Shown: positions 51,628 through 60,868, counted from the first letter of the stretch. The stretch: 64,000 nt of DNA from Arthrobacter rhizophilus (GCF_026241105.1 NZ_JAPFFT010000017.1:46764-110763), one strand, 5' to 3'. Notes: generated by a model not told the origin, from the letters alone. Made by a program: numbers and translations.

Positions 51628-53220
51628 TTACTTGCCCAGACCGGCGAAATAGACTTGGTCGTTGGTGAGCGGCACGGCCCCCGTAAGGGTGTCCTGCTTG
51701 ACGATCAGGTTCCGGACCTCCACCAGGGAGAGAATCGGGGCGCCTTGATCCACCAATCCAGCCATCTTCTTGAGCAGGGCTGTCCGCTGGTCGGTATTCG
51801 CGCTGGGTGTGGAGGCCAGCTGAGTCCGTGTGGCATCGAATTCAGGGTTGGACCATCCGGTGCTGTTGCTCGGAGCTCCGGTGGAGTAGAACGCGTAGGT
51901 GTAGAACGCGGGATCGGCGATGACAATCGGCTCGGAGTACAGGACGGCTTGGAAGCGGCCTTCGATGAGCGCCGAGGAGAAGTCGGTCGGACTCGCTACA
52001 TTCAGCAGCTGCACGGTGATGCCGACCTTCGCCAGCATGGATTGGATGAGGACGGCCGAACTCTTCGCGACTGGACCCGGGCGGCTCACGCTGTAGCTGA
52101 GCGTCAGCGGGAATCCACTCGCGTACTGGGTCTGCGCCAGCAGCTTCTTGGCACCTTCAGGATCGTATTTGTAGGTGGGCGAACCCTTCACCGTTGGGAA
52201 GATCGACCCCGCCGGGTCAGCGAGACCAGCGTAGGCGCCCTTGGCCAGGGCGTCACGGTCGATCGCCATGGACACGGCCTGGCGGACCTTTTCATCTGCC
52301 AAAGGACCGGTCTTCGTATTGAACATCATGGTGTCGCGGGTCTGGCTGGTGCATTTCAGGACACTGACGCCACTGACTCCGGACATCGAACCGTACTGCT
52401 CATATTCGAAGCCGTTGGCAATCTGGGCCTCGCCGGTCTTGACAAGTTGTGTCCGGGTGGCTGTGTTGGCAACAGCTTTGACCACAACCCGCTTGACCGA
52501 TCCCCGCTCGCCTTCCCACTTCGGGTCCGCGGTAACCGTCAGGGAGGTTCCGGGTGTGAACTCTTCGAGCTTCCAGCCGCTGTAGTCGGCCAGGTTCTTG
52601 GAGAGCCACTTGTTGGCGGTGGGATCATCCGACGTAACGTGGAGCTTCGCTTCCTTGCTGTCGTGGATGTAGAACAGGTTGTTTTGCAATGACTCAAGCG
52701 TGTAGGACGTCATTCCGAGGGTGTTGAGCTCTACAGTCTGGTCGTCGATCACAGTGACGAGGTTGTCCACGTTGAATCCGCTGCTCTTGAGTGTTCCCTT
52801 CATGACTGGCTGGCGCACCATGCCAATCGCCAGGCTCCATTTCACGTCCTCTGCCGAGAGCGTATTCCCGACTTGGCTCGTGAGCTTCCGCAGCTTGACG
52901 ATGATCCCCTTGCCGTCCGGGGCGGCTACGGCACTCTCGGCGAGCCGACCGGTCACCGCGGTGGACGGCGTCGAGCACGATTCGCCGTCCGTTGCCCCGG
53001 TCTTGTACTGAAGCAGTTGGGAACCGAGGCCGCTGAGCACCACATGTGATGCGCTGCCGCCCCAAGGTGCGGGGGTGAGACTGTCCGGGAGGGCGCCGAC
53101 GGCGATAACAACCGACTCGGGTTTGGCCACCTGGGCGGCAGGGGATGCCCCCGCGCATCCGGTGAGTGACACAGCTGCCGCGGCTGCGAACCAGCCGAGC
53201 AATAGACGCGAATTCTTCAT
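51628..53220 (-). CDS. Peptide/nickel-type ABC transporter substrate-binding lipoprotein
   Basis: A 530-residue family-5 solute-binding protein with a lipobox (LTGCAG). Motifs include AVGALPDSLTPAPW, TLSAEDVKWSLAIGMVRQPV, DEKVRQAVSMAIDRDALAKG and KYDPEGAKKLLAQTQYASGF. It binds peptides, opines or other amides and delivers them to the permease/ATPases at 55009-58776. It lies inside the operon between the two MBL pairs rather than beside its permease genes. The substrate is likely the compound the island degrades. Confidence 0.9.
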   Translation of the reverse strand: MKNSRLLLGWFAAAAAVSLTGCAGASPAAQVAKPESVVIAVGALPDSLTPAPWGGSASHVVLSGLGSQLLQYKTGATDGESCSTPSTAVTGRLAESAVAAPDGKGIIVKLRKLTSQVGNTLSAEDVKWSLAIGMVRQPVMKGTLKSSGFNVDNLVTVIDDQTVELNTLGMTSYTLESLQNNLFYIHDSKEAKLHVTSDDPTANKWLSKNLADYSGWKLEEFTPGTSLTVTADPKWEGERGSVKRVVVKAVANTATRTQLVKTGEAQIANGFEYEQYGSMSGVSGVSVLKCTSQTRDTMMFNTKTGPLADEKVRQAVSMAIDRDALAKGAYAGLADPAGSIFPTVKGSPTYKYDPEGAKKLLAQTQYASGFPLTLSYSVSRPGPVAKSSAVLIQSMLAKVGITVQLLNVASPTDFSSALIEGRFQAVLYSEPIVIADPAFYTYAFYSTGAPSNSTGWSNPEFDATRTQLASTPSANTDQRTALLKKMAGLVDQGAPILSLVEVRNLIVKQDTLTGAVPLTNDQVYFAGLGK

Positions 53221-53292
53221 AATCCTGGTTCCAATTTCTGTACAGAGGGAAAGGACGTGTTACGAGTAGTGCGCTGCTGACGTGGCAGTGGA

Positions 53293-54108
53293 TTAGTAAC
53301 GGTAGGCGTGCTTGTGGCCGGCCCGGATGATGGGCGCTACCTCCGGGATATTGGTGATCACGTTGCCGTGGGTGGGTGCCACGATCTTGACCCCAAGGTC
53401 ATCCATCAGCTTGCCGACGCGGTCGTAAACCTGGTCGGCGTCGTTGGCGAATCTGGCCCAGTACAACGCGCTGCCGGTGAAGAAGGCAGCATTCTCGACG
53501 GCAATAGGTGCCGAGAGCTCATCTGTTGTCAGGCCACATTCGCCGGGGAGGTGCACCGGATCCTCATCATCGAGTTCCGGACGGTGCATGTAGCAAAATC
53601 CGTCGGCTGTGAAAAGCACACCCGACTTCGGCACGAAGCCCCACTGGGTATTCGGCAGGTCCCTGATCATCGCCTCGACGATCACGAATTCGTATCCGCC
53701 GCCAAGATCCACCCTGTCCCCTGGAACCCGGGCGTGAAGGTTGGGCACGATCTGCGGGTAGAAGAGGTGGTAATCCCGAATGTCGCCAACAATCTTGACG
53801 TCGGGGTACTTCTCGACGAGGCGCGGAAGGTTTCCCGTGTGCGGGAGCTCCGGGTGGGTCGGGAAGACGTAGCTCAGGGGCTTGTCCCCCAGCAAACCGT
53901 CGAGGGTTTTCGAGATGATGTTCCAGCTGGAGGGATTGCCCGTGTCGATGAGGATTGACGACTCGGTCCCCTGCGCGAGGTAGGTCGAGGTGTGCCCGTG
54001 GATAACACGGTCCTGGAGATGGAACGGAAGGCACGAACTCATCCAGGTGACGCCGTCGGCCACCTCTCGCGGAAGGTCGCGGCTCATTGTTTCTACTAGT
54101 TCTTCCAT
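53293..54108 (-). CDS. MBL-fold protein, metal-site-bearing member of pair 1
   Basis: A 271-residue paralog of 49254-50096. TYLAQGTESSILIDTGN precedes VFPTHPELPHTGN with H85, E87 and H90 at the same residue numbers as its paralog. Later motifs are RDYHLFYPQI, FTADGFCYMHRPE (Asp) and KIVAPTHGNVITN (His). ATG 54108 has TAGGAGG upstream. It follows its degenerate partner (54118-54942) with a nine-base gap. Role unknown, probably as a pair. Confidence 0.8.
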   Translation of the reverse strand: MEELVETMSRDLPREVADGVTWMSSCLPFHLQDRVIHGHTSTYLAQGTESSILIDTGNPSSWNIISKTLDGLLGDKPLSYVFPTHPELPHTGNLPRLVEKYPDVKIVGDIRDYHLFYPQIVPNLHARVPGDRVDLGGGYEFVIVEAMIRDLPNTQWGFVPKSGVLFTADGFCYMHRPELDDEDPVHLPGECGLTTDELSAPIAVENAAFFTGSALYWARFANDADQVYDRVGKLMDDLGVKIVAPTHGNVITNIPEVAPIIRAGHKHAYRY

Positions 54109-54117
54109 GGGATCCTC

Positions 54118-54942
54118 CTAAGCCTTTTCCGGTGTCAACGCGGCGAGCATGAAATCAAGGTGCCGGCGGACGAGTTCGCGCCCGCGGATCACACAGCCAC
54201 GGGAAGGAGCAATGGTTTCAGGGGCCAGAGTCTCGAACTTGTCCGAGAGCCATTCCCGTAGCGGCTCGCATGTAGCCCGCGGGATCCACTCGTATTTCGC
54301 GTAGAGATGCTCGGCAACCTGCTTGGCCGTGGTGGTGTCCTGGGCCAACGAGTCAATGATCCGGGAACCTTCCGGACTCGTCATGGTCCCGTGGGTGAAG
54401 GTATCGGAGGTGAAGATGGTTCCTGTATTTGCGTCCCAGCCCCAGAAGGTCGGGAGGAGCCGCAGGAGCGGCGACTCGATGGTCAAGTGACGCCCGGGCG
54501 CCACCTCGATCTCGGGGGTCCGGGCCATGGAATCGCCGCCCTCTCCCTTCTGGTCGATCTGCTGCCGACGGCCTCGGAGCGCGAGGCGGCTGAGGTCATC
54601 GAAGGCATCGAATGGGTTGATGGCGCCGCCGGTGAAGAGGCGCTCGATGTCGAATTTCCCGGCAATGGGTTCAAGGTTCGAAACGCAGTCCATCTCGCTC
54701 CGCGTGAAAAACATGGAGAGCCGGCCGTCATCTTCAAGCAGCTCAACCAGGTCATCGAGGATCTCCTGGCTGTGAACAGCGAGCCCGGTATCGACCAACA
54801 GCCGGCCCGAACCCTCACTGAGGAGATAGCAATTCGACGGCTGGAAGCCGGTTGCTCCGGCTGGCACCCAGCTAACGCGGCCATCGAGCGGAATGGTTCC
54901 ACCGAGGGCGATAACTTTATCTTCATGCACTTTAGTGAACAT
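54118..54942 (-). CDS. MBL-fold protein with degenerate metal site, member of pair 1
   Basis: A 274-residue protein related to 50093-50824: IALGGTIPLDGRVSWVPAGA, CYLLSEGSGRLLVDTGLAVH, then MFFTRSEMDCVSN, where the His ligands are replaced by R81 and C86 (E83 kept). The final motif is APSRGCVIRG, without His. SPLLRLLPTFWGWDANTG and FTSDTFTHGT are shared with the other degenerate copy. ATG 54942 overlaps operator site D; GTG 54930 would put the site fully upstream. First gene of the six-gene operon 54942-49254. Confidence 0.75.
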   Translation of the reverse strand: MFTKVHEDKVIALGGTIPLDGRVSWVPAGATGFQPSNCYLLSEGSGRLLVDTGLAVHSQEILDDLVELLEDDGRLSMFFTRSEMDCVSNLEPIAGKFDIERLFTGGAINPFDAFDDLSRLALRGRRQQIDQKGEGGDSMARTPEIEVAPGRHLTIESPLLRLLPTFWGWDANTGTIFTSDTFTHGTMTSPEGSRIIDSLAQDTTTAKQVAEHLYAKYEWIPRATCEPLREWLSDKFETLAPETIAPSRGCVIRGRELVRRHLDFMLAALTPEKA

Positions 54943-54960
54943 GTCTTCAATCTATTGAAG
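54931..54960. promoter_or_regulatory. Operator site D
   Basis: Plus strand: TTTAGTGAA-CATGT-CTTCAAT, followed by CTATTGAAG, so that CTTCAAT-CT-ATTGAAG is also a perfect palindrome. It lies at the start of the MBL-SBP-isochorismatase operon. Confidence 0.65.
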
Positions 54961-55008
54961 TCGGGAGATGTCTGTCAAGACTTCTCAAGGGTTATTGAGG
55001 AGGGGTTC

Positions 55009-56079
55009 TCAGGAGTTGGCTGAGGTGATTGCAGGCGTTGAGCGCTCCCTCGGCTGACGCCGTCCTGCCACGGCCTTGCTGCGCGTGCGGGGGTCCAGAA
55101 GGGTTATCAGGGCGTCGAGAATGACATAGCCGAGCAAGCTGGTGGATCCCATGATGAGGACAAATCCTTGAATGACGGGAACGTCACCTTTGAGCACGCC
55201 GTCGAGCGACCAACTGCCCACCCCAGGCCAGGAAAACACGCTTTCCACAATCGCCGCGCCACTGAGGGAAGCGGCAAAAAGGAGTACCAAGTAGGTCATG
55301 AGTGAGCCGCGAATGTCACTGAGGGCATACCGGAACACCTGGGCTGGACGCAGTCCGCAGGCCCTCGCAAACTCGATTTGCGGCGATTGGAGCACCTGCA
55401 AGAGGCCAGAGCGCACCGTCTTGCCGAACGGTGCCGCGAAGAACAGGCCCATGGTGACGATGGGAAGGACTGCACGGCCAAGGATTGACGAAAACGTGGC
55501 CCATTGACCGGCAATTATTGCGTCAATGGGAACTGACCCCGTGACGTGCGGCGGGGTTATCTGGGCGCTGGAGAGCATGCCGATTGGCGCGGGCGCGATG
55601 CGCAGTTGCTGATAGAAGACGAACAACAGCAAGAGGGCCAGCACGAATTCCGGCATCGCCATGAGGATGGATATCCAGAATGTGAATGTCTTGTCGGCAA
55701 AGCGCCGGTAGCGGTATGCCGCGAACGTTCCGCTCGCCATGCCGATGATGAGGGCCAAGGCGAGTCCGGGTATCAAATAGATCAAGGTATTGGGCAGCCG
55801 GGTCATGATTTCACCGGACACCGAACTGCCGGTGAAGAGCGAATGGCCGAGGTCGCCGCTCAGGGTTCTGGACATGTACCCGAGGTAGCGTTCCCAGAAA
55901 GGCAGGTCCAGGCCAAGCTCAGCGTGAATACGGGCGATGTCTGCTGGCGTTGCGTATTCGCCCAGCAGCGCCACCGCCGGATCCCCGGGAAGAAGGGATA
56001 CGAGGCCAAAACTGAGCGTAATGAGGCCACACAGCAGTAAGGCTGCAATGACGAGCCTTGAAATGATGTAGCGGATCAT
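55009..56079 (-). CDS. ABC transporter permease (DppB-like)
   Basis: A 356-residue permease with six TM segments: IISRLVIAALLLCGLITLSF, SLLPGDPAVALLG, RYLGYMSRTLSGDLGHSLFT, and the EAA loop FARACGLRPAQVFRYALSDI. It forms the channel with the DppC-like subunit. ATG 56079 overlaps the DppF-like stop. Its order, last in the unit dppC-dppD-dppF-dppB, is unusual because permease B is normally first. Confidence 0.92.
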   Translation of the reverse strand: MIRYIISRLVIAALLLCGLITLSFGLVSLLPGDPAVALLGEYATPADIARIHAELGLDLPFWERYLGYMSRTLSGDLGHSLFTGSSVSGEIMTRLPNTLIYLIPGLALALIIGMASGTFAAYRYRRFADKTFTFWISILMAMPEFVLALLLLFVFYQQLRIAPAPIGMLSSAQITPPHVTGSVPIDAIIAGQWATFSSILGRAVLPIVTMGLFFAAPFGKTVRSGLLQVLQSPQIEFARACGLRPAQVFRYALSDIRGSLMTYLVLLFAASLSGAAIVESVFSWPGVGSWSLDGVLKGDVPVIQGFVLIMGSTSLLGYVILDALITLLDPRTRSKAVAGRRQPRERSTPAITSANS

Positions 56080-56888
56080 GAAATCTGCCCCTGAAGATTC
56101 GTGGTGGCAACGGTTGCGGCATAGGGAACCACTGGCAGTGCGGCGGAAATGAGCGATTGCGTGTAGGGGTGCTGTGGCGCCATCAACACCTCCTGAGTAG
56201 GGCCAACCTCGACGATTTTTCCGCGATGCATCACGGCCACCGTGGAACAAAAATGCCGCACAGTTTCGATGTCATGCGAAATGAAGACGTACGTCAGGCG
56301 CCGCGAAGCCCGCAGGCGCGCGAGGGTACGGAGAATCGAGGCCCGTATGGTCAGGTCAAGCGAGGATGTTGGCTCGTCCAGGACCACCAGGCTTGGATTC
56401 GTCACCAGAGCCCGCGCAATGCCTACGCGCTGCTGTTGACCGCCGCTCAGGTTCGCCGGACGCCGGTCCATGAAATCAGCCGAAAGGCCAACCTCTTCCA
56501 AGGTCGTCAAGACCCGCAATCGCCGCTCGGCGCGGGTGCCGATCCGGGCGACGACGAGCGGCTCCTCTACTATCTGCCGGATCGTCAGGCGCGGGTTCAA
56601 TGAAGCGAAAGGTTCTTGGAAGACTATCTGCCAATGGCGGCGCTTCTTGCGCAGTTCGCCACGGCTGAGGGCTAACACGTCCTGCCCTTCGATGACAACA
56701 GATCCGGAGTCCGGCTCGACCAATCTCAGGATCAAGCGGCCGAGCGTCGACTTGCCGGAACCACTTTCGCCGATGATGCCAAGCGTCTCGCCGGCCTCCA
56801 CGGACAGGGTGATGCCGTCGACGGCGCGTGCTTCTCCGTAAGGAGTGCGGAAGATCTTCGTGACATCCACGAGTTCAAGGAGCGGCAT
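56076..56888 (-). CDS. ABC transporter ATPase (DppF-like)
   Basis: A 270-residue ATPase: GIIGESGSGKSTLGRLILRL, IVFQEPFASLNPRLTIRQI, ANLSGGQQQRVGIARALVTN, LVVLDEPTSSLDLTIRAS, YVFISHDIETVRHFC. This is the oligopeptide-type class. ATG 56888 with GGAGG eight bases upstream is preferred to TTG 56894, which overlaps the preceding stop. Confidence 0.92.
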   Translation of the reverse strand: MPLLELVDVTKIFRTPYGEARAVDGITLSVEAGETLGIIGESGSGKSTLGRLILRLVEPDSGSVVIEGQDVLALSRGELRKKRRHWQIVFQEPFASLNPRLTIRQIVEEPLVVARIGTRAERRLRVLTTLEEVGLSADFMDRRPANLSGGQQQRVGIARALVTNPSLVVLDEPTSSLDLTIRASILRTLARLRASRRLTYVFISHDIETVRHFCSTVAVMHRGKIVEVGPTQEVLMAPQHPYTQSLISAALPVVPYAATVATTNLQGQIS

Positions 56889-56890
56889 TC

Positions 56891-57781
56891 TCAAGACCTC
56901 CGGGCTTCGGACAATTGGACCTTCGAGGGGTCTGGTGATTCCGGCTCCCCGGCATCCGGGGTCTCCCCGCCGTCTGGCACGTACGGCGTCTCGTCTTCGG
57001 GACGCACCACGGAGTTGAGCAGGGAGATGGTGTAAGGATGCTGCGGGCGAACGAAAACGTCGGCAACGAGTCCTTGTTCCACGATGCTTCCGCGATACAT
57101 CACCAGCACGCGGTTGCAGTATGCGGCCACCACACCAAGGTCATGGGTCACAATCAGCATCGAGCGGCCGCTCTCGACCGTCAGGCGGCGAAGGGTGTCA
57201 AGCACCTGTCGCTGGACGGTAAGGTCGAGCGCCGTCGTCGGCTCATCCGCGATTACCAGCTGGGGATTAAGGTAGAGCGCCATGGCGATGACCACGCGCT
57301 GCGCCATACCGCCGCTGAGTTCGTGCGCGTAACCGCGCATGACGCGCTCCGGGTCGCGGACTCCCGTCGATTCCAATAGCTGCAGTGCACGGTTGCGCTC
57401 CGAGGGATCTACCTTCACTCCGTGCGCCTTGGCGATATTGGCAAACTGCTTTTCGATGCGGGTCACCGGGTTCAAGGCGCTGAACGGATTCTGGGCAATG
57501 AATCCGATGTCCTTTCCCCTGATTTGGCGCATCTCCCGCTCGGGCAGCCCGAGGAGACTGCGCCCAGCGAAGGTAACAGTGCCGGCCGACACCTTGCCCG
57601 GCGGCATCAACAACTTGGTGATGGAACGGACTACCGTCGATTTGCCTGAGCCGGATTCGCCGACAATTCCGACGATCTCGTTGTCCTGCACGTCAAAAGA
57701 AACTCGGTGCAATGCCCGGACCACACCCTTGGGAGTGTGGAACTCGGTTTCGAGTTCCGTGACTTGGAGGGCCTTGTTCAT
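56891..57781 (-). CDS. ABC transporter ATPase (DppD-like)
   Basis: A 296-residue ATPase: GIVGESGSGKSTVVRSITKL, GFIAQNPFSALNPVTRIEKQ, HELSGGMAQRVVIAMALYLN, LVIADEPTTALDLTVQRQ, MLIVTHDLGVVAAYC. The C-terminus carries the oligopeptide-ATPase extension with RPQHPYTISLL. It works with the DppF-like subunit. ATG 57781 overlaps the permease stop (ATGA). Confidence 0.93.
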   Translation of the reverse strand: MNKALQVTELETEFHTPKGVVRALHRVSFDVQDNEIVGIVGESGSGKSTVVRSITKLLMPPGKVSAGTVTFAGRSLLGLPEREMRQIRGKDIGFIAQNPFSALNPVTRIEKQFANIAKAHGVKVDPSERNRALQLLESTGVRDPERVMRGYAHELSGGMAQRVVIAMALYLNPQLVIADEPTTALDLTVQRQVLDTLRRLTVESGRSMLIVTHDLGVVAAYCNRVLVMYRGSIVEQGLVADVFVRPQHPYTISLLNSVVRPEDETPYVPDGGETPDAGEPESPDPSKVQLSEARRS

Positions 57782-58776
57782 CGGGTGTGCTCCACTCGTT
57801 CCATCTTGTTCTCAATGGCGCCGGCAATGATGTTGAGCGAGCCGATGACCACCAGCAAGGCCAGCGAGGGAAACGCCACGGCCCACCACTGACCCCGGAT
57901 CAGCATGCTGACGCCGTCTTCGATCATCGCGCCCCAACTTGGCTGGGGCGGCTTGACGCCGACGCCCAGGAAGTTCAGGGCTGCAATCGTGCTCAATGCC
58001 CCGGCCGTGGTGAGCGTGGCCTGCACCAGGATCACGCCGTAGGCGTTCCTGAAGATGTGGTTGAAGGCCACACGAATGGGCGAACATCCGATGGCGACTG
58101 CAGCCTCCACGTACCTGGAGGAGCGGAGCGAGATCGCCGCTGCCCGGGATAGGCGAACAAATCGCGGCGCTGCAACCAGGGCGATGGCGAGGATGACATC
58201 AGTGGCTCCGCCGCCCATGAGTTGGATGGAAACCACCGCGATCACGATTATAGGGAGCGCGGCAAAGGCGTCAACCACCCGCATGATCGCTTCCCCAGCC
58301 ATCCCGGTAGTGGCGAACAAGCCCAACGGAACGCCGATGACTAGGGCAATGGCCGTCGCCGCTAGCGAGATGGGAAGGTCGAGCCGCGCCGATTCAATCG
58401 TGCGGGAGAACACGTCCATGCCGTTGCCGTCCGTGCCAAACCAATGAACGGTGTTGGGGGCCAGGGCCATGGATTCCACGTCCGGTTGCAGGGGGTTTTG
58501 GGGAAGTCGGAGAAGAATCGCCGCAAGTGGAAGTCCCACAATGATGCCGGCGGCGACGACGACAAGGACCGTCCCTGATCGCTTGTACGCCCAGGCCCTG
58601 CTTTGCTTGGCCCAGTTCGACGCACGTCCGCCCAGGGACGTCACTGGAGTCCGGGACTCGACTGTCGTAGTTTCACTCAATTGGCACTCGATCCGGTTGA
58701 CGGGTGTAGGTGAAAGTCTTCTTTTGACTGGTGCATCCGGGCTCCAGCCACTCGACATCCTGCCGAGATTTTGCAT
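57778..58776 (-). CDS. ABC transporter permease (DppC-like)
   Basis: A 332-residue permease. After a long, weakly conserved N-terminus come TM1 (VLVVVAAGIIVGLPLAAILL), the DppC-like segment HWFGTDGNGMDVFSRTIESA, and the loop EAAVAIGCSPIRVAFNHIFR. It is the first gene of the importer unit. The start ATG 58776 overlaps operator site C; other starts (ATG 58758, or TTG 58680 giving SETTTVESRTP) are possible and would place the operator fully upstream. Confidence 0.88.
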   Translation of the reverse strand: MQNLGRMSSGWSPDAPVKRRLSPTPVNRIECQLSETTTVESRTPVTSLGGRASNWAKQSRAWAYKRSGTVLVVVAAGIIVGLPLAAILLRLPQNPLQPDVESMALAPNTVHWFGTDGNGMDVFSRTIESARLDLPISLAATAIALVIGVPLGLFATTGMAGEAIMRVVDAFAALPIIVIAVVSIQLMGGGATDVILAIALVAAPRFVRLSRAAAISLRSSRYVEAAVAIGCSPIRVAFNHIFRNAYGVILVQATLTTAGALSTIAALNFLGVGVKPPQPSWGAMIEDGVSMLIRGQWWAVAFPSLALLVVIGSLNIIAGAIENKMERVEHTR

Positions 58777-58796
58777 ATCGAAGTTTCATCACTTTA
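58776..58796. promoter_or_regulatory. Operator site C
   Basis: Minus strand: TAAAGTGAT-GAAA-CTTCGATA, two mismatches from site A over 21 bases. A second half-site (ATTGAAG, 58796-58802) follows. It lies between the ABC importer unit (minus) and the aminotransferase unit (plus). Confidence 0.65.
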
Positions 58797-58952
58797 TTGA
58801 AGTCTTTCATCGAGTGTCAATGGTCACTGTTGACAGGACCTTCAAGCATCTTCATTATGGTGACAACACCGGCAGTAAGATGAAGACGGATGTCAACCTT
58901 GGTGTGAAGCCGAGCCCCTGATCTGTTTTCCGAACAAGATTTGGAGACAACA

Positions 58953-59930
58953 ATGACCAATCTGAGCGAATCCGCAACTGTGACCGACACCAAGGCGCCT
59001 GCATTCGAACCCAGCGTGCGTTACCTGCTCCGCGATGGCGAACTGGTGGAGTACGCAGATGCCAAGCTCCATGTCCTGAGCACAACGTTGAAGTACGGCG
59101 TCGGCGTATTCGAAGGGTTCCGTGCCTACTGGAGCGATGAGGACCAGCAACTCTACGCTTTCCGGGTTGCCGACCACATGCGCCGGCTGATTGACTCGAT
59201 GCGGGTTGTGGAAATCGACGGGCCGCGCGACATCGGCGTCTTGAGCGAACAATTGCTCGGCCTCGTGCGTGCGAACGATTTGCGCGGGAACCTCCACATG
59301 CGCGCACAAGTATTCGTCGACTCGAGCGATGGCAAGCCCGAAGACACTGGACCGGTCACCGTATTCATGGCGGCCATCCCCATGGGCAACTACTTCGGGG
59401 CCAGCGGACTGGATGTGCAGATCAGCAGTTGGGCCCGCCTGTCCGACCGCTCCATGCCCCCCAGGGTCAAGTCGATCGCCAACTACCAGAACGGACGCCT
59501 CGCCATGTTGGAGGCTCGACGCAACGGATACGACGCTGCTCTTCTGTTGACCGAGGATGGCCATGTTGCGGAAGGCGCAGGCTACAACGTATTCATGGTC
59601 CGCCAAGGCAGGCTGTGCACACCCCCCGCAACGGACAGCATCCTGGAGGGAATAACCAGGGACAGTGTCCTTCATCTGGCACGAAACGTGCTCGGCGTCG
59701 ACGTGGACATACGGGCAATCGACCGCACGGAACTCTACTCGGCTGACGAAATCTTCGTGTGCGGCAGCGCCGCCGAAATCAACCACGTCTCGTCGGTGGA
59801 CCGCACGCCCATCGGCGACGGAACAGCCGGCGAACTAACCCGCCAGCTGCAGCATGCCTACCGCCAGGCCGTCGTCGGGCGTGTTGCCGCCGATCAAAAG
59901 TGGGCACTGCCCGTCTACCCCACCGCCTAG
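58953..59930 (+). CDS. Class IV aminotransferase (branched-chain or D-amino acid type)
   Basis: A 325-residue PLP enzyme: LSTTLKYGVGVFEGFRAYWS, RVADHMRRLIDSMRVV, the PLP Lys in RVKSIANYQNGRLAMLEARR, VAEGAGYNVFMVRQGRLCTP, and EIFVCGSAAEINHVSSVD. It transfers the amino group of an amino acid to a 2-oxo acid. In a hydantoin or amide pathway it could work on the released amino acid, including D-forms; the class contains both. GGAGACAACA precedes ATG 58953. It starts the plus-strand unit with the formamidase and hydantoinase genes. Confidence 0.9.
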   Translation: MTNLSESATVTDTKAPAFEPSVRYLLRDGELVEYADAKLHVLSTTLKYGVGVFEGFRAYWSDEDQQLYAFRVADHMRRLIDSMRVVEIDGPRDIGVLSEQLLGLVRANDLRGNLHMRAQVFVDSSDGKPEDTGPVTVFMAAIPMGNYFGASGLDVQISSWARLSDRSMPPRVKSIANYQNGRLAMLEARRNGYDAALLLTEDGHVAEGAGYNVFMVRQGRLCTPPATDSILEGITRDSVLHLARNVLGVDVDIRAIDRTELYSADEIFVCGSAAEINHVSSVDRTPIGDGTAGELTRQLQHAYRQAVVGRVAADQKWALPVYPTA

Positions 59931-59962
59931 GTTTTCCCCACCGCCTCAACGAAAGGGGCAGC

Positions 59963-60868
59963 ATGCTCAACATGCTCCACGCAAGCCATGAATCGGCGTC
60001 GGGGTCCTTTGACCGAGACGCGACTCCCGTGATCGAAGTGAACCAGGGCGAGCTATTCTTGCTCGAGGCAAGGAGCCTACTGACCGGGGGCTTGTTCGAA
60101 CGCACCGGCGAATACGAGAAGCTATCGATCCCAGTGACGGGGCCGGTGGCTGTCCGCGGGGTCAATCCGGGGGACACACTCCGCGTTGACATCCACGAGA
60201 TCCGAATCGCCGATCGGGGCGCAATGGTCACGCTCCCCGGGCGCGGCGGTTTCACGGATGGACTGGGCCGATCCGGCCGGATTGTCGACATTGAGGACGG
60301 GAATGTCCGGTTCGACGACGATATCCGGATTCCCGTTCGGCCGATGATCGGCAAGATTGGCGTGGCACCGGCCGATGAGAATCCCAATTCAAGCACGGTC
60401 GGGGTGCACGGCGGCAACATGGACTGCAAGGACGTGACCGCAGGCTCTGCCGTCATCTTGCCCGTCCAGAGCGCCCACGCCCTGCTCTATGCCGGAGACC
60501 TCCACGCAGTACAGGGCGACGGCGAGTGCTCCCTCACCGCCGTGGAGGTTGAGGGCAGCGTTGTTCTCTCCTGCAACGTTCTGGCCGGGGTCACCGTCAA
60601 ACGGCCTGTGGTCTTGTCCGGGGGGTCCGTCATCACGATCGGTGACGGCGAGACGCTCGACGACGCCGCCCGGCTGGCGCTCGACGACATGCTCGAACTC
60701 CTGCAGGCCGACCGGAAGTGGACCCGGGAGAAAACGGCGATGCTGATGAGCGCGGCCGCGGATGTCTCTGTCTCCCAACTGGTCAACGCGCGCGCCTCCG
60801 TAAAAGTCTCGCTCGCCGCCCGCTACTTCACGTCCACACCGTTTTCCCTTGATCCTCACCAACACTGA
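59963..60868 (+). CDS. Acetamidase/formamidase-family protein
   Basis: A 301-residue protein with family motifs: PVTGPVAVRGVNPGDTLRVD, FDDDIRIPVRPMIGKIGVAP, STVGVHGGNMDCKDVTAGSA, LLYAGDLHAVQGDGECSLTA, and a C-terminal SVSQLVNARASVKVSL. The family hydrolyses short amides such as formamide or acetamide. It may remove the amide nitrogen released downstream in the pathway. ATG 59963 has AAAGGGG upstream. Confidence 0.9.
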   Translation: MLNMLHASHESASGSFDRDATPVIEVNQGELFLLEARSLLTGGLFERTGEYEKLSIPVTGPVAVRGVNPGDTLRVDIHEIRIADRGAMVTLPGRGGFTDGLGRSGRIVDIEDGNVRFDDDIRIPVRPMIGKIGVAPADENPNSSTVGVHGGNMDCKDVTAGSAVILPVQSAHALLYAGDLHAVQGDGECSLTAVEVEGSVVLSCNVLAGVTVKRPVVLSGGSVITIGDGETLDDAARLALDDMLELLQADRKWTREKTAMLMSAAADVSVSQLVNARASVKVSLAARYFTSTPFSLDPHQH

